Part shown: positions 9,468 to 18,197 of the stretch, in pieces
Position numbering within the stretch: the first letter of the stretch is position 1
How the letters are laid out: every line of letters begins with the position of its first letter
From: Microbacteriaceae bacterium
GTDB taxonomy: Bacteria; Actinomycetota; Actinomycetes; Actinomycetales; Microbacteriaceae
DNA length: 55,265 bases
Assembly: GCA_030841285.1 (NCBI GenBank)
Contig: JAVECW010000160.1
Location: 1 to 55,265 of the forward strand
Direction: 5' to 3'
The notes under the pieces: model-generated
Told to the model about the DNA's origin: nothing
Database searches by the model: none
The model's input: only the letters and a program-made list of their open reading frames with translations
Translations under genes and position numbers: made by a program

Positions 9468-10592
9468 TCAGCGCGGTGCGCTTCGTTCGGCGACGAGAGG
9501 ACACTCGAACGGATCCCGAGCTCCCATGCCGACGCGGTTGAGGTAGGTGACGACGATGCCATACGAGTGCATGAGCGTCGTGCTCGTATAGAGGACGTCG
9601 TGCTCTGAGCAGTATGCCTCGATGATCGGCTGCGCGCGGCGCAGGTGCGGCCGGGGCATCGAAGGGAAGAGGTGGTGTTCGATTTGGTAGTTCAAGCCGC
9701 CCATGGCCACGTCGAGCATGACACTCCCCCGGATGTTGCGGCTCATCAGCACCTGCCGCCGCAGGAAGTCGAGTCTGGCGTCCTTGGGCACGATCGGCAT
9801 GCCCTTGTGATTCGGCGCGAAGGATGCACCCATGTACATGCCGAAGAGCCCGATCTGGATCGCGAGGAACACGAGGGCCTTGTCCGGCGAGAGCACGAGG
9901 AAAACGAGCGCGAGGTAGCCGCCCAGGCGCGCGGTCATGAACGACAGCTCCACCCAGCGCCGGGCGATGGGTTCGCGGCTGGCCAGCCGGCGGATGCCCG
10001 ACATGTGCAGCGCGAAACCCTCGAGCGGGAGCATGGGAAAGAACAGCCAGCCCTGATGCAGTGTGAGCCATCTGGTGAGCTCGGTGCGCCTGGAACGCGC
10101 CTGCACAGGCGTAAGCGCGAGCGGCGGGAAATCGATGTCCGGATCCGCGCCCTCTTTATTCGGATTTCCGTGGTGGCGAGTGTGCTTGTGCTGCCACCAT
10201 CCGTAGCTGATGCCGACCATGAGGTCAGCGAGGACCATGCTGACCCATTCGTTCCACTTGCCTGACTTGAAGATCTGGCGGTGTGCGGCGTCATGGCCGA
10301 GGAAGGCGGTCTGGGTGAGGATGAGTGCGAAGGCGGCGGCCGTGAACATCTGCCACCAGCTGTTGCCGATCCACACAAACACGACGACAGTGCTCGCGAA
10401 AAGAGCGACGGCGCCGCAGAGCTTGGTCCAGTAGTAGCCGTAGCGGCGGCGCATGAGACCGGCATCCTGAATCTGCCGTGACAACCCCACATAATCACTC
10501 GTGGAGCGGCCGGATTTCGATGGTGTCGCGAGAAGCGATGAACCGACGCCGGGCACGACGCTCGCCGCGAATCGGTTCGATACGTGGTCCAT
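9468..10592 (-). CDS. Membrane fatty-acid (acyl-lipid) desaturase
   Basis: The product is about 374 aa. All three histidine boxes of the membrane di-iron desaturases are present: HDAAH, HTRHH, and QIEHH near the C-terminus, with hydrophobic hairpins between them. The QIEHH form (Gln replacing the first His) is typical of front-end/delta-6-like and actinobacterial acyl desaturases. It should insert a double bond in membrane acyl chains, which supports fluidity in the cold. The ATG at 10592 is preceded by GGGGG; an in-frame TTG slightly upstream is less likely. It converges on the VIT1 gene with a gap of only 5 bp. Confidence 0.9.
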   Translation of the reverse strand: MDHVSNRFAASVVPGVGSSLLATPSKSGRSTSDYVGLSRQIQDAGLMRRRYGYYWTKLCGAVALFASTVVVFVWIGNSWWQMFTAAAFALILTQTAFLGHDAAHRQIFKSGKWNEWVSMVLADLMVGISYGWWQHKHTRHHGNPNKEGADPDIDFPPLALTPVQARSRRTELTRWLTLHQGWLFFPMLPLEGFALHMSGIRRLASREPIARRWVELSFMTARLGGYLALVFLVLSPDKALVFLAIQIGLFGMYMGASFAPNHKGMPIVPKDARLDFLRRQVLMSRNIRGSVMLDVAMGGLNYQIEHHLFPSMPRPHLRRAQPIIEAYCSEHDVLYTSTTLMHSYGIVVTYLNRVGMGARDPFECPLVAERSAPR

Positions 10593-10715
10593 GATGACCC
10601 CCAACTACACGCGTGGTGATAGGCAATGCCGGGGTCTGGGGCAGTGAAAACAACGATACTCCGATCACAACAGCCGACGGTGGCGAATCCCCGAAAGCGA
10701 CGTAGACTGCATTCA

Positions 10716-10731
10716 TCGAACGTATGTTCGA
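10716..10731. promoter_or_regulatory. LexA (SOS) box
   Basis: TCGAAC-GTAT-GTTCGA is a perfect match to the actinobacterial SOS box (TCGAACnnnnGTTCGA), a fully symmetric palindrome. It lies 146 bp before the DUF3097 GTG and touches the first ATG of a 26-codon ORF. A TAGACT hexamer at 10703-10708 could be part of a promoter on the plus strand. The desaturase start is 124 bp away in the other direction, so plus-strand control is favoured. Confidence 0.85.
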
Positions 10732-10812
10732 ATGATGAAACGAAGCGAGCAGGGCGGTCGTGACGTGGCGGAAATCGACGGCCTGTGGGAGCTGGTTCGC
10801 GTTTTCGATTAG
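10732..10812 (+). CDS. Putative SOS-controlled micro-ORF (26 aa)
   Basis: An ATG directly after the LexA box (10732, with a second in-frame ATG at 10735) opens 26 codons ending at TAG 10810-10812. The peptide starts MMKRSEQGG and ends GLWELVRVFD. An internal GTG at 10765 would give a 15-residue version. No convincing Shine-Dalgarno site precedes the ATGs, because the LexA palindrome occupies that place; if transcription starts just downstream of the box, only the GTG start would be used. I do not recognise the peptide. It is listed because its position under a perfect SOS box is unusual, not because coding is shown. Confidence 0.3.
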   Translation: MMKRSEQGGRDVAEIDGLWELVRVFD

Positions 10813-10876
10813 CCCGGGTCTTCGATTAACAGCGTGCCTGCGCGCGACGCACAGCCTGACGGCTTAGCCTCGCCGA

Positions 10877-11716
10877 GTGACCTACGACCGCTATGGAACC
10901 GATGTGCTCGCGACGAACTGGCGCTCGCCGAAAGCCAAGCCCGTGCCGAGCCAGGAGGCGACGAAAGACCTCGTCGTCGAAGAAGTTGCCACCGGGTTCT
11001 GTGGAGCGGTCATCCGGATCGAACGCCAGACGGTCGAACTTGAGGATCGCCACGGCAAGACGCGGGTCTTTCCCCTCGGTGCGGGCTTCCTGATCGATGG
11101 CGAACCCGTGATCCTCACCGTGCCGGCGTCCACGCGCGCCGACACGCCGGCGCGAACGGCGTCCGGGTCGCTTGCGGTGGCGGATGCGAAAGCACGCATC
11201 GCCCGCGCGAGCCGCATCTTCGTCGAGGGTCGCCATGACGCCGAACTTGTCGAGCGGGTGTGGGGAGACGACCTGCGCATCGAGGGAGTCGTCGTCGAAT
11301 ACCTCGAGGGCGTCGACCACCTCGATGCGATCATCGCCGACTTCTCCCCCGGGCCCGGCCGCAAGGTCGGTGTCCTGGTCGACCACCTCGTCGCCGGATC
11401 GAAGGAGAGCCGGATCGCCGAACAGGTCGCCCGCGGGCCGTACGGTGGGAGCGTGCTGGTCGTCGGGCATCCGTATGTCGACGTCTGGCAGTCGGTGAAG
11501 CCCGCCCGCCTGGGTCTCGCCGAGTGGCCGACCATCCCTCGATCGGTGGAGTGGAAGCACGGAATCTGCGATGCACTCGGGTGGCCACATGCCAGCCAGG
11601 CCGACATCGCGCGTGCGTGGAAGCGCATCCTTGGGAGCGTTCGCTCCTACGCCGATCTCGAGCCAGAGCTGCTCGGTCGGGTCGAGCAGCTCATCGATTT
11701 TGTAACGGTCGATTGA
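10877..11716 (+). CDS. DUF3097 family protein, Toprim-like features
   Basis: The product is 279 aa from a GTG start. It matches the conserved actinobacterial DUF3097 family in length and in blocks such as NWRSPKAKPVP, VFPLGAGFLIDG, and WPTIPRSVEWKHGICDALGW. Residues about 112-175 (IFVEGRHDAELVERVWG; GRKVGVLVDHLVAGSKE) resemble a Toprim fold: a catalytic-type Glu in VEG..DA, then a strand ending in an acidic residue. This is my inference, not an established assignment. DUF3097 often lies near hemW, hrcA and dnaJ in relatives; here it stands alone behind a LexA box, which suggests a link to DNA damage. No Shine-Dalgarno sequence is visible before the GTG. Confidence 0.82.
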   Translation: MTYDRYGTDVLATNWRSPKAKPVPSQEATKDLVVEEVATGFCGAVIRIERQTVELEDRHGKTRVFPLGAGFLIDGEPVILTVPASTRADTPARTASGSLAVADAKARIARASRIFVEGRHDAELVERVWGDDLRIEGVVVEYLEGVDHLDAIIADFSPGPGRKVGVLVDHLVAGSKESRIAEQVARGPYGGSVLVVGHPYVDVWQSVKPARLGLAEWPTIPRSVEWKHGICDALGWPHASQADIARAWKRILGSVRSYADLEPELLGRVEQLIDFVTVD

Positions 11717-11909
11717 TAAATCTCGCCGGATATAGTGCTCAAATCGTCGCCTTTGGCTAGACTTGCCGAGAAGTCGTTGTGTTTTGCATGTATGGAACGG
11801 TTGCGTCCCTCAGTTTTGGGGCGTTGCGATCCTTTCAGGAGCAGGCGATCAACACCGCGACCGAGGCTTCGGCATTCGAGGTCAAATATCGCTCCTGGAG
11901 GAGTTTGTA

Positions 11910-12113
11910 ATGGCAACAGGCACAGTGAAATGGTTCAACGCAGAAAAGGGCTTCGGCTTCATTGCTCCCGATGACGGAAGTGCAGATGTATTCGCGCACT
12001 ACTCGGCCATCGCGACCAATGGCTACAAGTCCCTCGACGAAAACCAGAAGGTTGAGTTCGAGGTTACCCAGGGCCCCAAGGGTCCGCAGGCGGAGAACAT
12101 CCGCGCTCTCTAG
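11910..12113 (+). CDS. Cold-shock domain protein (CspA family)
   Basis: The product is 67 aa, the full family length. Both RNA-binding motifs are intact: KGFGFI (RNP1) and DVFAHYSAI (RNP2-like), after the usual [11 protein letters not shown] opening. It is a single OB-fold nucleic-acid chaperone that melts RNA structure in the cold. The ATG at 11910 follows a strong GGAGGAG. The 190-nt gap after DUF3097 would give a long 5' leader, as is common for csp mRNAs with thermosensor folding, but I did not resolve its structure. A strong terminator follows. Confidence 0.95.
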   Translation: MATGTVKWFNAEKGFGFIAPDDGSADVFAHYSAIATNGYKSLDENQKVEFEVTQGPKGPQAENIRAL

Positions 12114-12129
12114 ATCTTTCTAGTATTGC

Positions 12130-12163
12130 AAGGAGCCGGGCCGTAAGGTCCGGCTCCTTCTTT
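12130..12163 (+). terminator. Rho-independent terminator of the cold-shock gene
   Basis: A 13-bp stem (12130-12142 with 12147-12159, one G-U pair) and a GTAA tetraloop are followed by CTTT. It begins 17 nt after the csp stop codon. Confidence 0.9.
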
Positions 12164-12206
12164 GTGTCCGGGTGCTGTGTACGGCTCTTTTGGGGGTCGC
12201 TACCGG

Positions 12207-12236
12207 TTGACTTATTCGAATGTATGTTCGAATATT
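12207..12236 (+). promoter_or_regulatory. SOS promoter of imuA'-imuB-dnaE2 with LexA box in the spacer
   Basis: TTGACT (12207-12212) is a -35 element and GAATAT/AATATT (12230-12236) the -10, 17-18 bp apart. The LexA palindrome TCGAAT-GTAT-GTTCGA (12216-12231) fills the spacer, so bound LexA would block RNA polymerase. The predicted start site, 6-7 nt after the -10, falls on the GTG of imuA' at 12242, which implies a leaderless mRNA. Confidence 0.82.
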
Positions 12237-12241
12237 AGAGA

Positions 12242-12964
12242 GTGCCCCAGTCCGCCGCAACACTCTCATCCACCGCTCCCACACTGGAGCAGGTGCGGGA
12301 CCTGCAGGGGCGGATCCGGCAGATGCAGGCGACCAAACTGGAGACGCGAAGCCTGCACACGCATCCGGCGATTGCAGAGCTTTTGCCGGGCGGTGCGCTG
12401 CGCGCTGGCGCGACATACTCCGTCGATGGGTCGACCACTCTCCTCATGGCGCTCCTGGCCGGACCATCCTCGGCCGGCGCCTGGTGCGGCGTGGTCGGGA
12501 TGCCGGACTTCGGGGCGGAGGCGGCCGCTCGTTTCGGCATCGACCTGGATCGCCTGGTGCTGATCCCCCATCCAGGCGACCAGTGGCTCACGGTCACGGC
12601 CGCGGTCGTCGACGTGCTGACCGTCGTGGTGACGAGGCCCCCGGCACGCACGAGCGACGCGAACGTCGCCCGGTTGAACGCCAGGCTCCGGCAGCGTGGC
12701 GCGACCCTCATCGTGCTCGGCGGATGGCCGCTGAGCGAAGCGAGGCTGAGTATTTCGAACAGTAGGTGGGATGGCCTCGGGGCTGGGCGCGGCTATCTCT
12801 CTGCCCGGCAGGTGACCGTGACGGTGACCGGGCGCAACACCATGGATTACCCGCAAAGCGCGAGGCTGTGGCTTCCAGATCCCGAAGAACGGTTCAGAGA
12901 GGTATCGGACCAACGACCGCGCGCGATCCAGGAGCGCGGCATCGTGCGTGAGGCGGTGGGCTAG
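12242..12964 (+). CDS. imuA: ImuA' mutasome accessory protein (RecA-like)
   Basis: The product is 240 aa. After an N-terminal helix (LEQVRDLQGRIRQMQATK) it has a RecA/SulA-like core with LLPGGALRAGATYSVDG, a degenerate P-loop region (VDGSTTLLMALLAG) and VTRPPARTSDANVARLNARLRQRGATLIVLG. Family members scaffold the translesion complex with ImuB and DnaE2. Assignment rests strongly on gene order: imuB starts 3 nt after its stop, then dnaE2. The GTG start lies 11 nt after the LexA box with no Shine-Dalgarno site, consistent with leaderless translation. Confidence 0.88.
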   Translation: MPQSAATLSSTAPTLEQVRDLQGRIRQMQATKLETRSLHTHPAIAELLPGGALRAGATYSVDGSTTLLMALLAGPSSAGAWCGVVGMPDFGAEAAARFGIDLDRLVLIPHPGDQWLTVTAAVVDVLTVVVTRPPARTSDANVARLNARLRQRGATLIVLGGWPLSEARLSISNSRWDGLGAGRGYLSARQVTVTVTGRNTMDYPQSARLWLPDPEERFREVSDQRPRAIQERGIVREAVG

Positions 12965-12966
12965 CG

Positions 12967-14523
12967 ATGTCCAGGGTGACCAGGGCGATCGTGCTGTGGT
13001 GTCCTGACTGGCCGGTCACCGCCACCATGCAGGAACACGGGATCGCCGCGGACGCTCCCGTCGCCCTTGTCGATCGCAATCTCGTCTTCGCGTGCTCCGC
13101 TGCGGCACGCAGCGAGGGTGTGCAACGCGGCCTGCGGCTGCGGGAGGCGCAGTTCCGGTGCACGGGACTCGAGGTCTTCCCATACGACCCCGTGCTGGAT
13201 GCGCGCGCTTTCGAACCGGTGCTCGCCGCGATCGAGGAGATCATGCCCGGCGTACAGCTCGTGCGGCCGGGCACCTGCGCCATCCGTGCGCGCGGGCCGA
13301 GCCGCTACTACGGCGGCGAGGAGCAGGCTGCGGTCGCGCTGCTTCGCTGCCTGGGTGACCTCGGCATCTCCGGCGCCAGAGTGGGGATCGCGGATGGCCC
13401 CTTCGCGGCGGAGCAGGCGGCCCGCAGCACTCGAGGCGGCAGCGGCACTGTCCGGATCGTGCTCGCAGGCGATTCTCCACAGTTCCTCGCCCCGCTGCCG
13501 ATCGGGTTGCTTGGCCAGTCCGCGCTTGCCACGCTGCTGCGGCGGCTGGGCATCAACACCCTGGGCGACTTCGCCGCGCTGGGCGCCACCGATGTCCGGG
13601 AGCGCTTCGACGAGGCTGGCGCGCGTGCTCACGTCCTGGCGGGTGGCAGGGATGGTGCCATGGTGGTCCCGCGTATCCCGCCGAAGCAGCTCGACAGCTC
13701 GGCCTCGTTCGAGCCGCCGCTCGACCGCATCGACCAGGTGACGTTTGCGTTTCGTGCCGCCGCCGACGCCTTCATCGCCGGGCTGACGCGGGCCGGCCTC
13801 GTGTGCACCGCAATCAGGATCGAAGTAGAGACCGAGTCAGGGCAGACGAGTGAGCGTAGCTGGCAGCATCCGCGTCTCTTCACTGCTGCGGATGTCGTTG
13901 ACCGCGTGCGCTGGCAACTGCAGGGCAGCGGATCCATCGAAAGCGGGCTGACATCGGCGATCACACGCGTGCGGGTGGAACCGGAGAGCGTCGACGACAT
14001 CGGCCATCACGAGGTCGGCCTGTGGGGTGGCGGCGCGGACGAGCGCATCCATCACGGGCTGTCCAGGGTACAGAGCATGCTCGGGCACGATGCCGTGCTC
14101 ACGGCGACGATCGGTGGCGGTCGCGTGCTCGCCGAGCGACAGGTTCTCGTGCCATGGGGAGATCGGGCGATCGCCGCGAAGGCGGGAGCTCGGCCGTGGC
14201 CGGGCAGCCTTCCCGCGCCGGCACCGTCGACGGTGTTCGAGGTCCCGAGGTCGGTTGCCGTGCTTTCGGCAACAGATGAGCCGGTCGATGTCGACGAACG
14301 TGGCGAGATCACGGGACCGATCGAGCTCTTCTCGCCGACCGCCTCGCGGTCCGACCTGCAACCCGTTGCGGCCTGGGCTGGACCATGGCCGATCAGGGAG
14401 CGGTGGTGGGATGCCGCGCAGAGCCGCAGCCTCAACCGATTCCAGGTGGTCGATGCGAGCGGTACCGCCTGGCTGCTCATGCTCGACGAGCACCGCTGGT
14501 GGGCGGAGGCACGCTATGACTGA
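12967..14523 (+). CDS. imuB: ImuB, Y-family polymerase-like mutasome protein
   Basis: The product is 518 aa. It has the Y-polymerase fold (VALVDRNLVFACSAAAR..GVQRGLRLREAQ, helix-hairpin-helix LLRRLGINTLGDFAALG), but the first catalytic acidic cluster of active enzymes is replaced by VLWCPDWPVTATMQ. This is the hallmark of catalytically inactive ImuB. ImuB bridges ImuA', DnaE2 and the beta clamp; the segment QVLVPWG at about residue 392 is in the area where a clamp-binding motif is expected, but I cannot confirm it. The gene sits in the middle of the SOS operon, 3 nt after imuA' and 24 nt before dnaE2. Confidence 0.93.
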   Translation: MSRVTRAIVLWCPDWPVTATMQEHGIAADAPVALVDRNLVFACSAAARSEGVQRGLRLREAQFRCTGLEVFPYDPVLDARAFEPVLAAIEEIMPGVQLVRPGTCAIRARGPSRYYGGEEQAAVALLRCLGDLGISGARVGIADGPFAAEQAARSTRGGSGTVRIVLAGDSPQFLAPLPIGLLGQSALATLLRRLGINTLGDFAALGATDVRERFDEAGARAHVLAGGRDGAMVVPRIPPKQLDSSASFEPPLDRIDQVTFAFRAAADAFIAGLTRAGLVCTAIRIEVETESGQTSERSWQHPRLFTAADVVDRVRWQLQGSGSIESGLTSAITRVRVEPESVDDIGHHEVGLWGGGADERIHHGLSRVQSMLGHDAVLTATIGGGRVLAERQVLVPWGDRAIAAKAGARPWPGSLPAPAPSTVFEVPRSVAVLSATDEPVDVDERGEITGPIELFSPTASRSDLQPVAAWAGPWPIRERWWDAAQSRSLNRFQVVDASGTAWLLMLDEHRWWAEARYD

Positions 14524-14547
14524 CGAAAACCACGAAGGAGCCTAGCC

Positions 14548-17500
14548 ATGGGATGGAACAATCCGCCGATCCCCTGGTCCGAGTTCGAACGCAGGCTGTC
14601 TGATACCCGGCGACCGGGCGGTCCGCCACCCGATGCGGACGGTGGTGACAGCCCCGCCTGGTCCAGGAAACGTTCACCATATGTTCCGCACGAGATCGAG
14701 AAAGCCGAGCCGGATGCCCAGCGCGTTCCATACGCCGAACTGCACACCCACTCGAACTTCAGCTTTCTCGATGGCGCCAGCTCCCCGGAGGAACTGCTGG
14801 AGGAGGCAACCAGGCTCGGCCTGCATGCACTCGGCCTGACCGACCACGATGGCCTGTACGGCGTGGTCCACATGGCTGAGGCGGCAGAGGGCTATGACGA
14901 GGTCAAGACAGTTTTCGGTGCAGAGCTCTCGCTCGGGCTCAGCAAGCCGCAAAACGGAACCCCCGATCCAGAGGGCAGCCATCTCGTCGTGCTGGCCAGG
15001 CAGGGCGAGGGGTACCACCGCCTGTCCGGCGCGATCACCGCTGCCCAGTTTGCCGGAGAGGAGAAGGGGCGCCCCGTCTATGACATCGACGAACTCGCCC
15101 AGCGTGCGGACGGCCACTGGGCGATCCTGACCGGATGCCGCAAGGGGCGGGTGCGCCAGTCGCTCGCCGAGGCGGGGGCATCCGCGGCGGAGCGGGAGGT
15201 CGCCCGGCTGGTCGGGCTCTTCGGCCGGGAGAGCGTCCTGGTCGAGCTCTTCGATCATGGCAACCCTTTGGACAGCACCAACAACGACGCGCTCGCGGCC
15301 ATCGCGGAGCGCCTCGGGCTGCTCGTCGTTGCGACCAACAATGTGCACTATGCGACGCCGACGCAGCATCCGCTCGCTTCGGCGCTCGCCGCGGTGCGGG
15401 CGCACCGGAGCCTCGATGAGATGGATGGCTGGCTGCCGGCATCCGACGGAGCGCACCTGCGAAGCGGTCGGGAGATGGCCGCGCGGTTTGCGCGTTACCC
15501 TGGCGCCGTCGAGCGCACGGTGGAGGTGGCGGATGATCTCTCGTTCCGCCTGCGCAGCGTCAAGCCGGGCCTGCCCAAACAGGAGGTCCCCGACGGCCAT
15601 ACCCCCATGAGCTGGTTGCGTGAACTCGTGTGGGCGGGCGCCGCCAGGAAGTATCCGAGCCTCGACCAGAAGAAGCGGGAACGCATCGAGCGCGAGCTCG
15701 CCGTGATCGAGGCCAAGGACTTCCCCGGCTACTTCCTCATCGTCTACGACATCGTGAGGTTTGCGAGAGGTGAGGGGATCCTCTGCCAGGGCCGCGGCTC
15801 TGCCGCCAACTCGGCGGTCTGCTTCGTGCTCGACATCACGGCCGTGGATTCGATCGCGTACAACCTGCCGTTCGAGCGGTTCCTCTCCAGCATGCGCGAC
15901 GAGGAGCCGGACATCGACGTCGATTTCGACTCGGATCGTCGTGAGGAGGTCATCCAGTACGTGTACCGGACCTATGGGCGCAACAACGCGGCGCAGGTCG
16001 CCAACGTGATCAGCTACCGGCCCAAGAACGCCGTGCGTGACATGGCGAAAGCGCTCGGATACAGCCCAGGCCAACAGGATGCCTGGTCGAAGCAGATCGA
16101 CTCCTGGGGAACCGTGCAGACGAGCGCCGAGAACGATATCCCGGATGCAGTGGTCGACCTGGCCCAGCAGGTCCTGCGGTTTCCCCGGCACCTCGGCATC
16201 CACTCCGGTGGAATGGTGCTCACCGATCGCCCGGTCGGTGAGGTGTGCCCGATCGAACATGCGCGCATGGAGGGGCGCACTGTACTGCAGTGGGACAAGG
16301 ACGACTGCGCGTGGATGGGCCTGGTCAAGTTCGACCTGCTCGGACTCGGCATGCTCAGCGCCCTGCAGTATTCGATGGAAGTGATCGCGGAGTCGCTCGG
16401 CGAGACGTGGACCCTCGACACCATCCCCAAGGAGGAGCAGGGCGTCTACGACATGCTGTGCCGCGCCGATTCGATCGGCGTCTTCCAGGTGGAGAGCCGG
16501 GCCCAGATCGGGACCCTCCCCCGGCTTCGGCCGCGCAGTTTCTACGACCTCGTCATCGAGATCGCCCTGATTCGCCCTGGACCGATCCAGGGCGGGGCCG
16601 TGCATCCGTACATCCGGCGCAAGCTGGGACAGGAGACGGTCACCTACCTGCATCCGGCGTTGGAGCCCGTGCTCAAGCGCACGCTCGGAGTGCCGCTGTT
16701 CCAGGAGCAGCTCATGCAGATGGCCGTGGCGGTTGGTGGGTGCACGGCCGAAGACGCGGATCTCCTGCGTCGGGCGATGGGTTCCAAGCGGGGTGAGGAG
16801 AAGATCTCGACGCTTCGGGAGAAGCTCTACGCCGGGATGGCCGCGAACGGCATCTCGGGGGCGGATGCTGACGCCATCTACGGCAAGATCGAGGCGTTTG
16901 CCAACTTCGGGTTCGCCGAAAGCCACGCGATCAGTTTCGCCCTGCTCGTCTACGTGAGTTCGTGGATGAAGCTGCACTATCCGGGGGCGTTCCTTGCGGC
17001 GCTCTTACGAGCCCAGCCCATGGGCTTCTACTCCCCGAGGACGCTGACCGCGGATGCGCGCAGGCACGGTGTCGAGGTGCACCGTCCCGACATCCTGCGG
17101 TCGGGGGTTCACGCGCGACTCGAGCCCCTGGACGGTGCTGCGGGGGCGACGACCGGGTCCACATCCTGCCTGGATGACTCGCAGCCGCCGGTCGGGTCAT
17201 TCGATCCGTCGAAGCCGCTCAATGCCACGGCGCATCGACGGGACGCACAGCATGCCGTCCGGCTGGGATTAGCCGGGGTGACCACGATCGGGGAGACGCT
17301 CGCCGGGCGCATCGTTGCCGAGCGCGAGCGTGCGGGCGAATACGCCGACCTGGGCGACATCGTCAGGCGCGTGGGTCTCACCGCCCCGCAGTTGGAGGCC
17401 CTGGCCGCTGCGGGAGCGTTCGATTCGCTGGGACTGTCTCGCAGGCAAGCTATTTGGGAGGCGGGAAATGCGGCGCAGGAGAAGGCCGATTACCTCAGCG

Positions 17501-17955
17501 GAACCGTCATTTCGGTGCAGCCGCCCCTGCTGCCGATCCTCACGGCGAGGGAGCAACTGATCTCGGACCTCTGGGCGACGGGGATCTCCTCTGACGATCA
17601 CCCGATCCGGCATCTGCGAGAGCAACTCGACCAGCGGAGAGTGTTCAGCGCTGAGCAACTGTCCGTGGCCGAGCCTGGCCGTCGCATCGAGGTGGGGGGC
17701 GTGGTTACGCACCGGCAACGGCCGGTGACGGCGGCGGGCGTGACTTTTCTCAACCTGGAAGACGAAACCGGCCTCATCAATGTCATCTGCCCGGTCGGCG
17801 TCTGGAATCGCTATCGCCGCGTCGCGCGCGAAGCACCGGCAATGATCATTCGAGGCATCCTGGAACGATCGCCGGAAGGGGTGACTAACCTGATCGCCGA
17901 TCGGCTGGAGACGCTGACCGTTGCCGCTCGAACCACATCACGTGACTTCCGCTGA
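14548..17955 (+). CDS. dnaE2: Error-prone DNA polymerase III alpha subunit DnaE2
   Basis: The product is 1135 aa. Domains in order: a proline-rich N-terminal tail (1-60); a PHP domain with ELHTHSNFSFLDGAS (66-78) and LTDHDG (98-103); the polymerase palm with GRGSAANSAVCFVLDIT and the catalytic PDIDVDFDSDRREE (about 454); fingers and tandem HhH (VGLTAPQLEALAAAGAF); and a C-terminal OB fold (GRRIEVGGVVTHRQRPVTAAGVTFLNLEDE). DnaE2 carries out SOS mutagenic bypass synthesis with ImuA'/ImuB. GAAGGAG precedes the ATG. It is the last gene of the mutasome operon. Confidence 0.96.
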   Translation: MGWNNPPIPWSEFERRLSDTRRPGGPPPDADGGDSPAWSRKRSPYVPHEIEKAEPDAQRVPYAELHTHSNFSFLDGASSPEELLEEATRLGLHALGLTDHDGLYGVVHMAEAAEGYDEVKTVFGAELSLGLSKPQNGTPDPEGSHLVVLARQGEGYHRLSGAITAAQFAGEEKGRPVYDIDELAQRADGHWAILTGCRKGRVRQSLAEAGASAAEREVARLVGLFGRESVLVELFDHGNPLDSTNNDALAAIAERLGLLVVATNNVHYATPTQHPLASALAAVRAHRSLDEMDGWLPASDGAHLRSGREMAARFARYPGAVERTVEVADDLSFRLRSVKPGLPKQEVPDGHTPMSWLRELVWAGAARKYPSLDQKKRERIERELAVIEAKDFPGYFLIVYDIVRFARGEGILCQGRGSAANSAVCFVLDITAVDSIAYNLPFERFLSSMRDEEPDIDVDFDSDRREEVIQYVYRTYGRNNAAQVANVISYRPKNAVRDMAKALGYSPGQQDAWSKQIDSWGTVQTSAENDIPDAVVDLAQQVLRFPRHLGIHSGGMVLTDRPVGEVCPIEHARMEGRTVLQWDKDDCAWMGLVKFDLLGLGMLSALQYSMEVIAESLGETWTLDTIPKEEQGVYDMLCRADSIGVFQVESRAQIGTLPRLRPRSFYDLVIEIALIRPGPIQGGAVHPYIRRKLGQETVTYLHPALEPVLKRTLGVPLFQEQLMQMAVAVGGCTAEDADLLRRAMGSKRGEEKISTLREKLYAGMAANGISGADADAIYGKIEAFANFGFAESHAISFALLVYVSSWMKLHYPGAFLAALLRAQPMGFYSPRTLTADARRHGVEVHRPDILRSGVHARLEPLDGAAGATTGSTSCLDDSQPPVGSFDPSKPLNATAHRRDAQHAVRLGLAGVTTIGETLAGRIVAERERAGEYADLGDIVRRVGLTAPQLEALAAAGAFDSLGLSRRQAIWEAGNAAQEKADYLSGTVISVQPPLLPILTAREQLISDLWATGISSDDHPIRHLREQLDQRRVFSAEQLSVAEPGRRIEVGGVVTHRQRPVTAAGVTFLNLEDETGLINVICPVGVWNRYRRVAREAPAMIIRGILERSPEGVTNLIADRLETLTVAARTTSRDFR

Positions 17956-17975
17956 CACGAGGCGAGGACGACCGA

Positions 17976-18197
17976 TCACGAGGCCATGCTGCTCGATATT
18001 CGATCACGAACCGAGAAGCAGCCCTCATCGCTCACCAGCAAGAGTTCCACACCTTTGCTGTGTCGAAGCACGACCAACGTGGGTTCACCGCTTGCAAGCG
18101 CACGCTCGGCCTGATTCAGGAATATTCGCGCCATCTCCTCGGTCGTGATGAAATCACGACCGCTGTGGCGGACGATGAAAGACTCTCCACGTTCCAT
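17976..18197 (-). CDS. Small hypothetical protein
   Basis: The product is 73 aa and unrecognised. It contains a helix (TTEEMARIFLNQAERALASG) followed by two strands (PTLVVLRHSKG, VELLLVSDEG), so a small alpha/beta fold is plausible. A strong ribosome-binding site (GGGGGAG, 4 nt before the ATG at 18197) supports translation. It converges on dnaE2 with 20 bp between stops. Its promoter would be in the 272 bp before csbD, where I see no clear consensus. Confidence 0.6.
   Translation of the reverse strand: MERGESFIVRHSGRDFITTEEMARIFLNQAERALASGEPTLVVLRHSKGVELLLVSDEGCFSVRDRISSSMAS

Noticed and set aside
7951-10071. 706-codon open frame on the minus strand
   Set aside because: It overlaps the riboswitch, the VIT1 gene and the desaturase gene in wrong frames, and its sequence is compositionally biased (Arg/Ala/His-rich).
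10593-10731. LexA box as operator of the desaturase gene
   Set aside because: It is 124 bp from that start, and plus-strand features next to the box are closer; SOS control of a desaturase has no support.
14674-16977. 767-codon open frame antisense to dnaE2
   Set aside because: No protein-family pattern; dnaE2 is unmistakable on the other strand.
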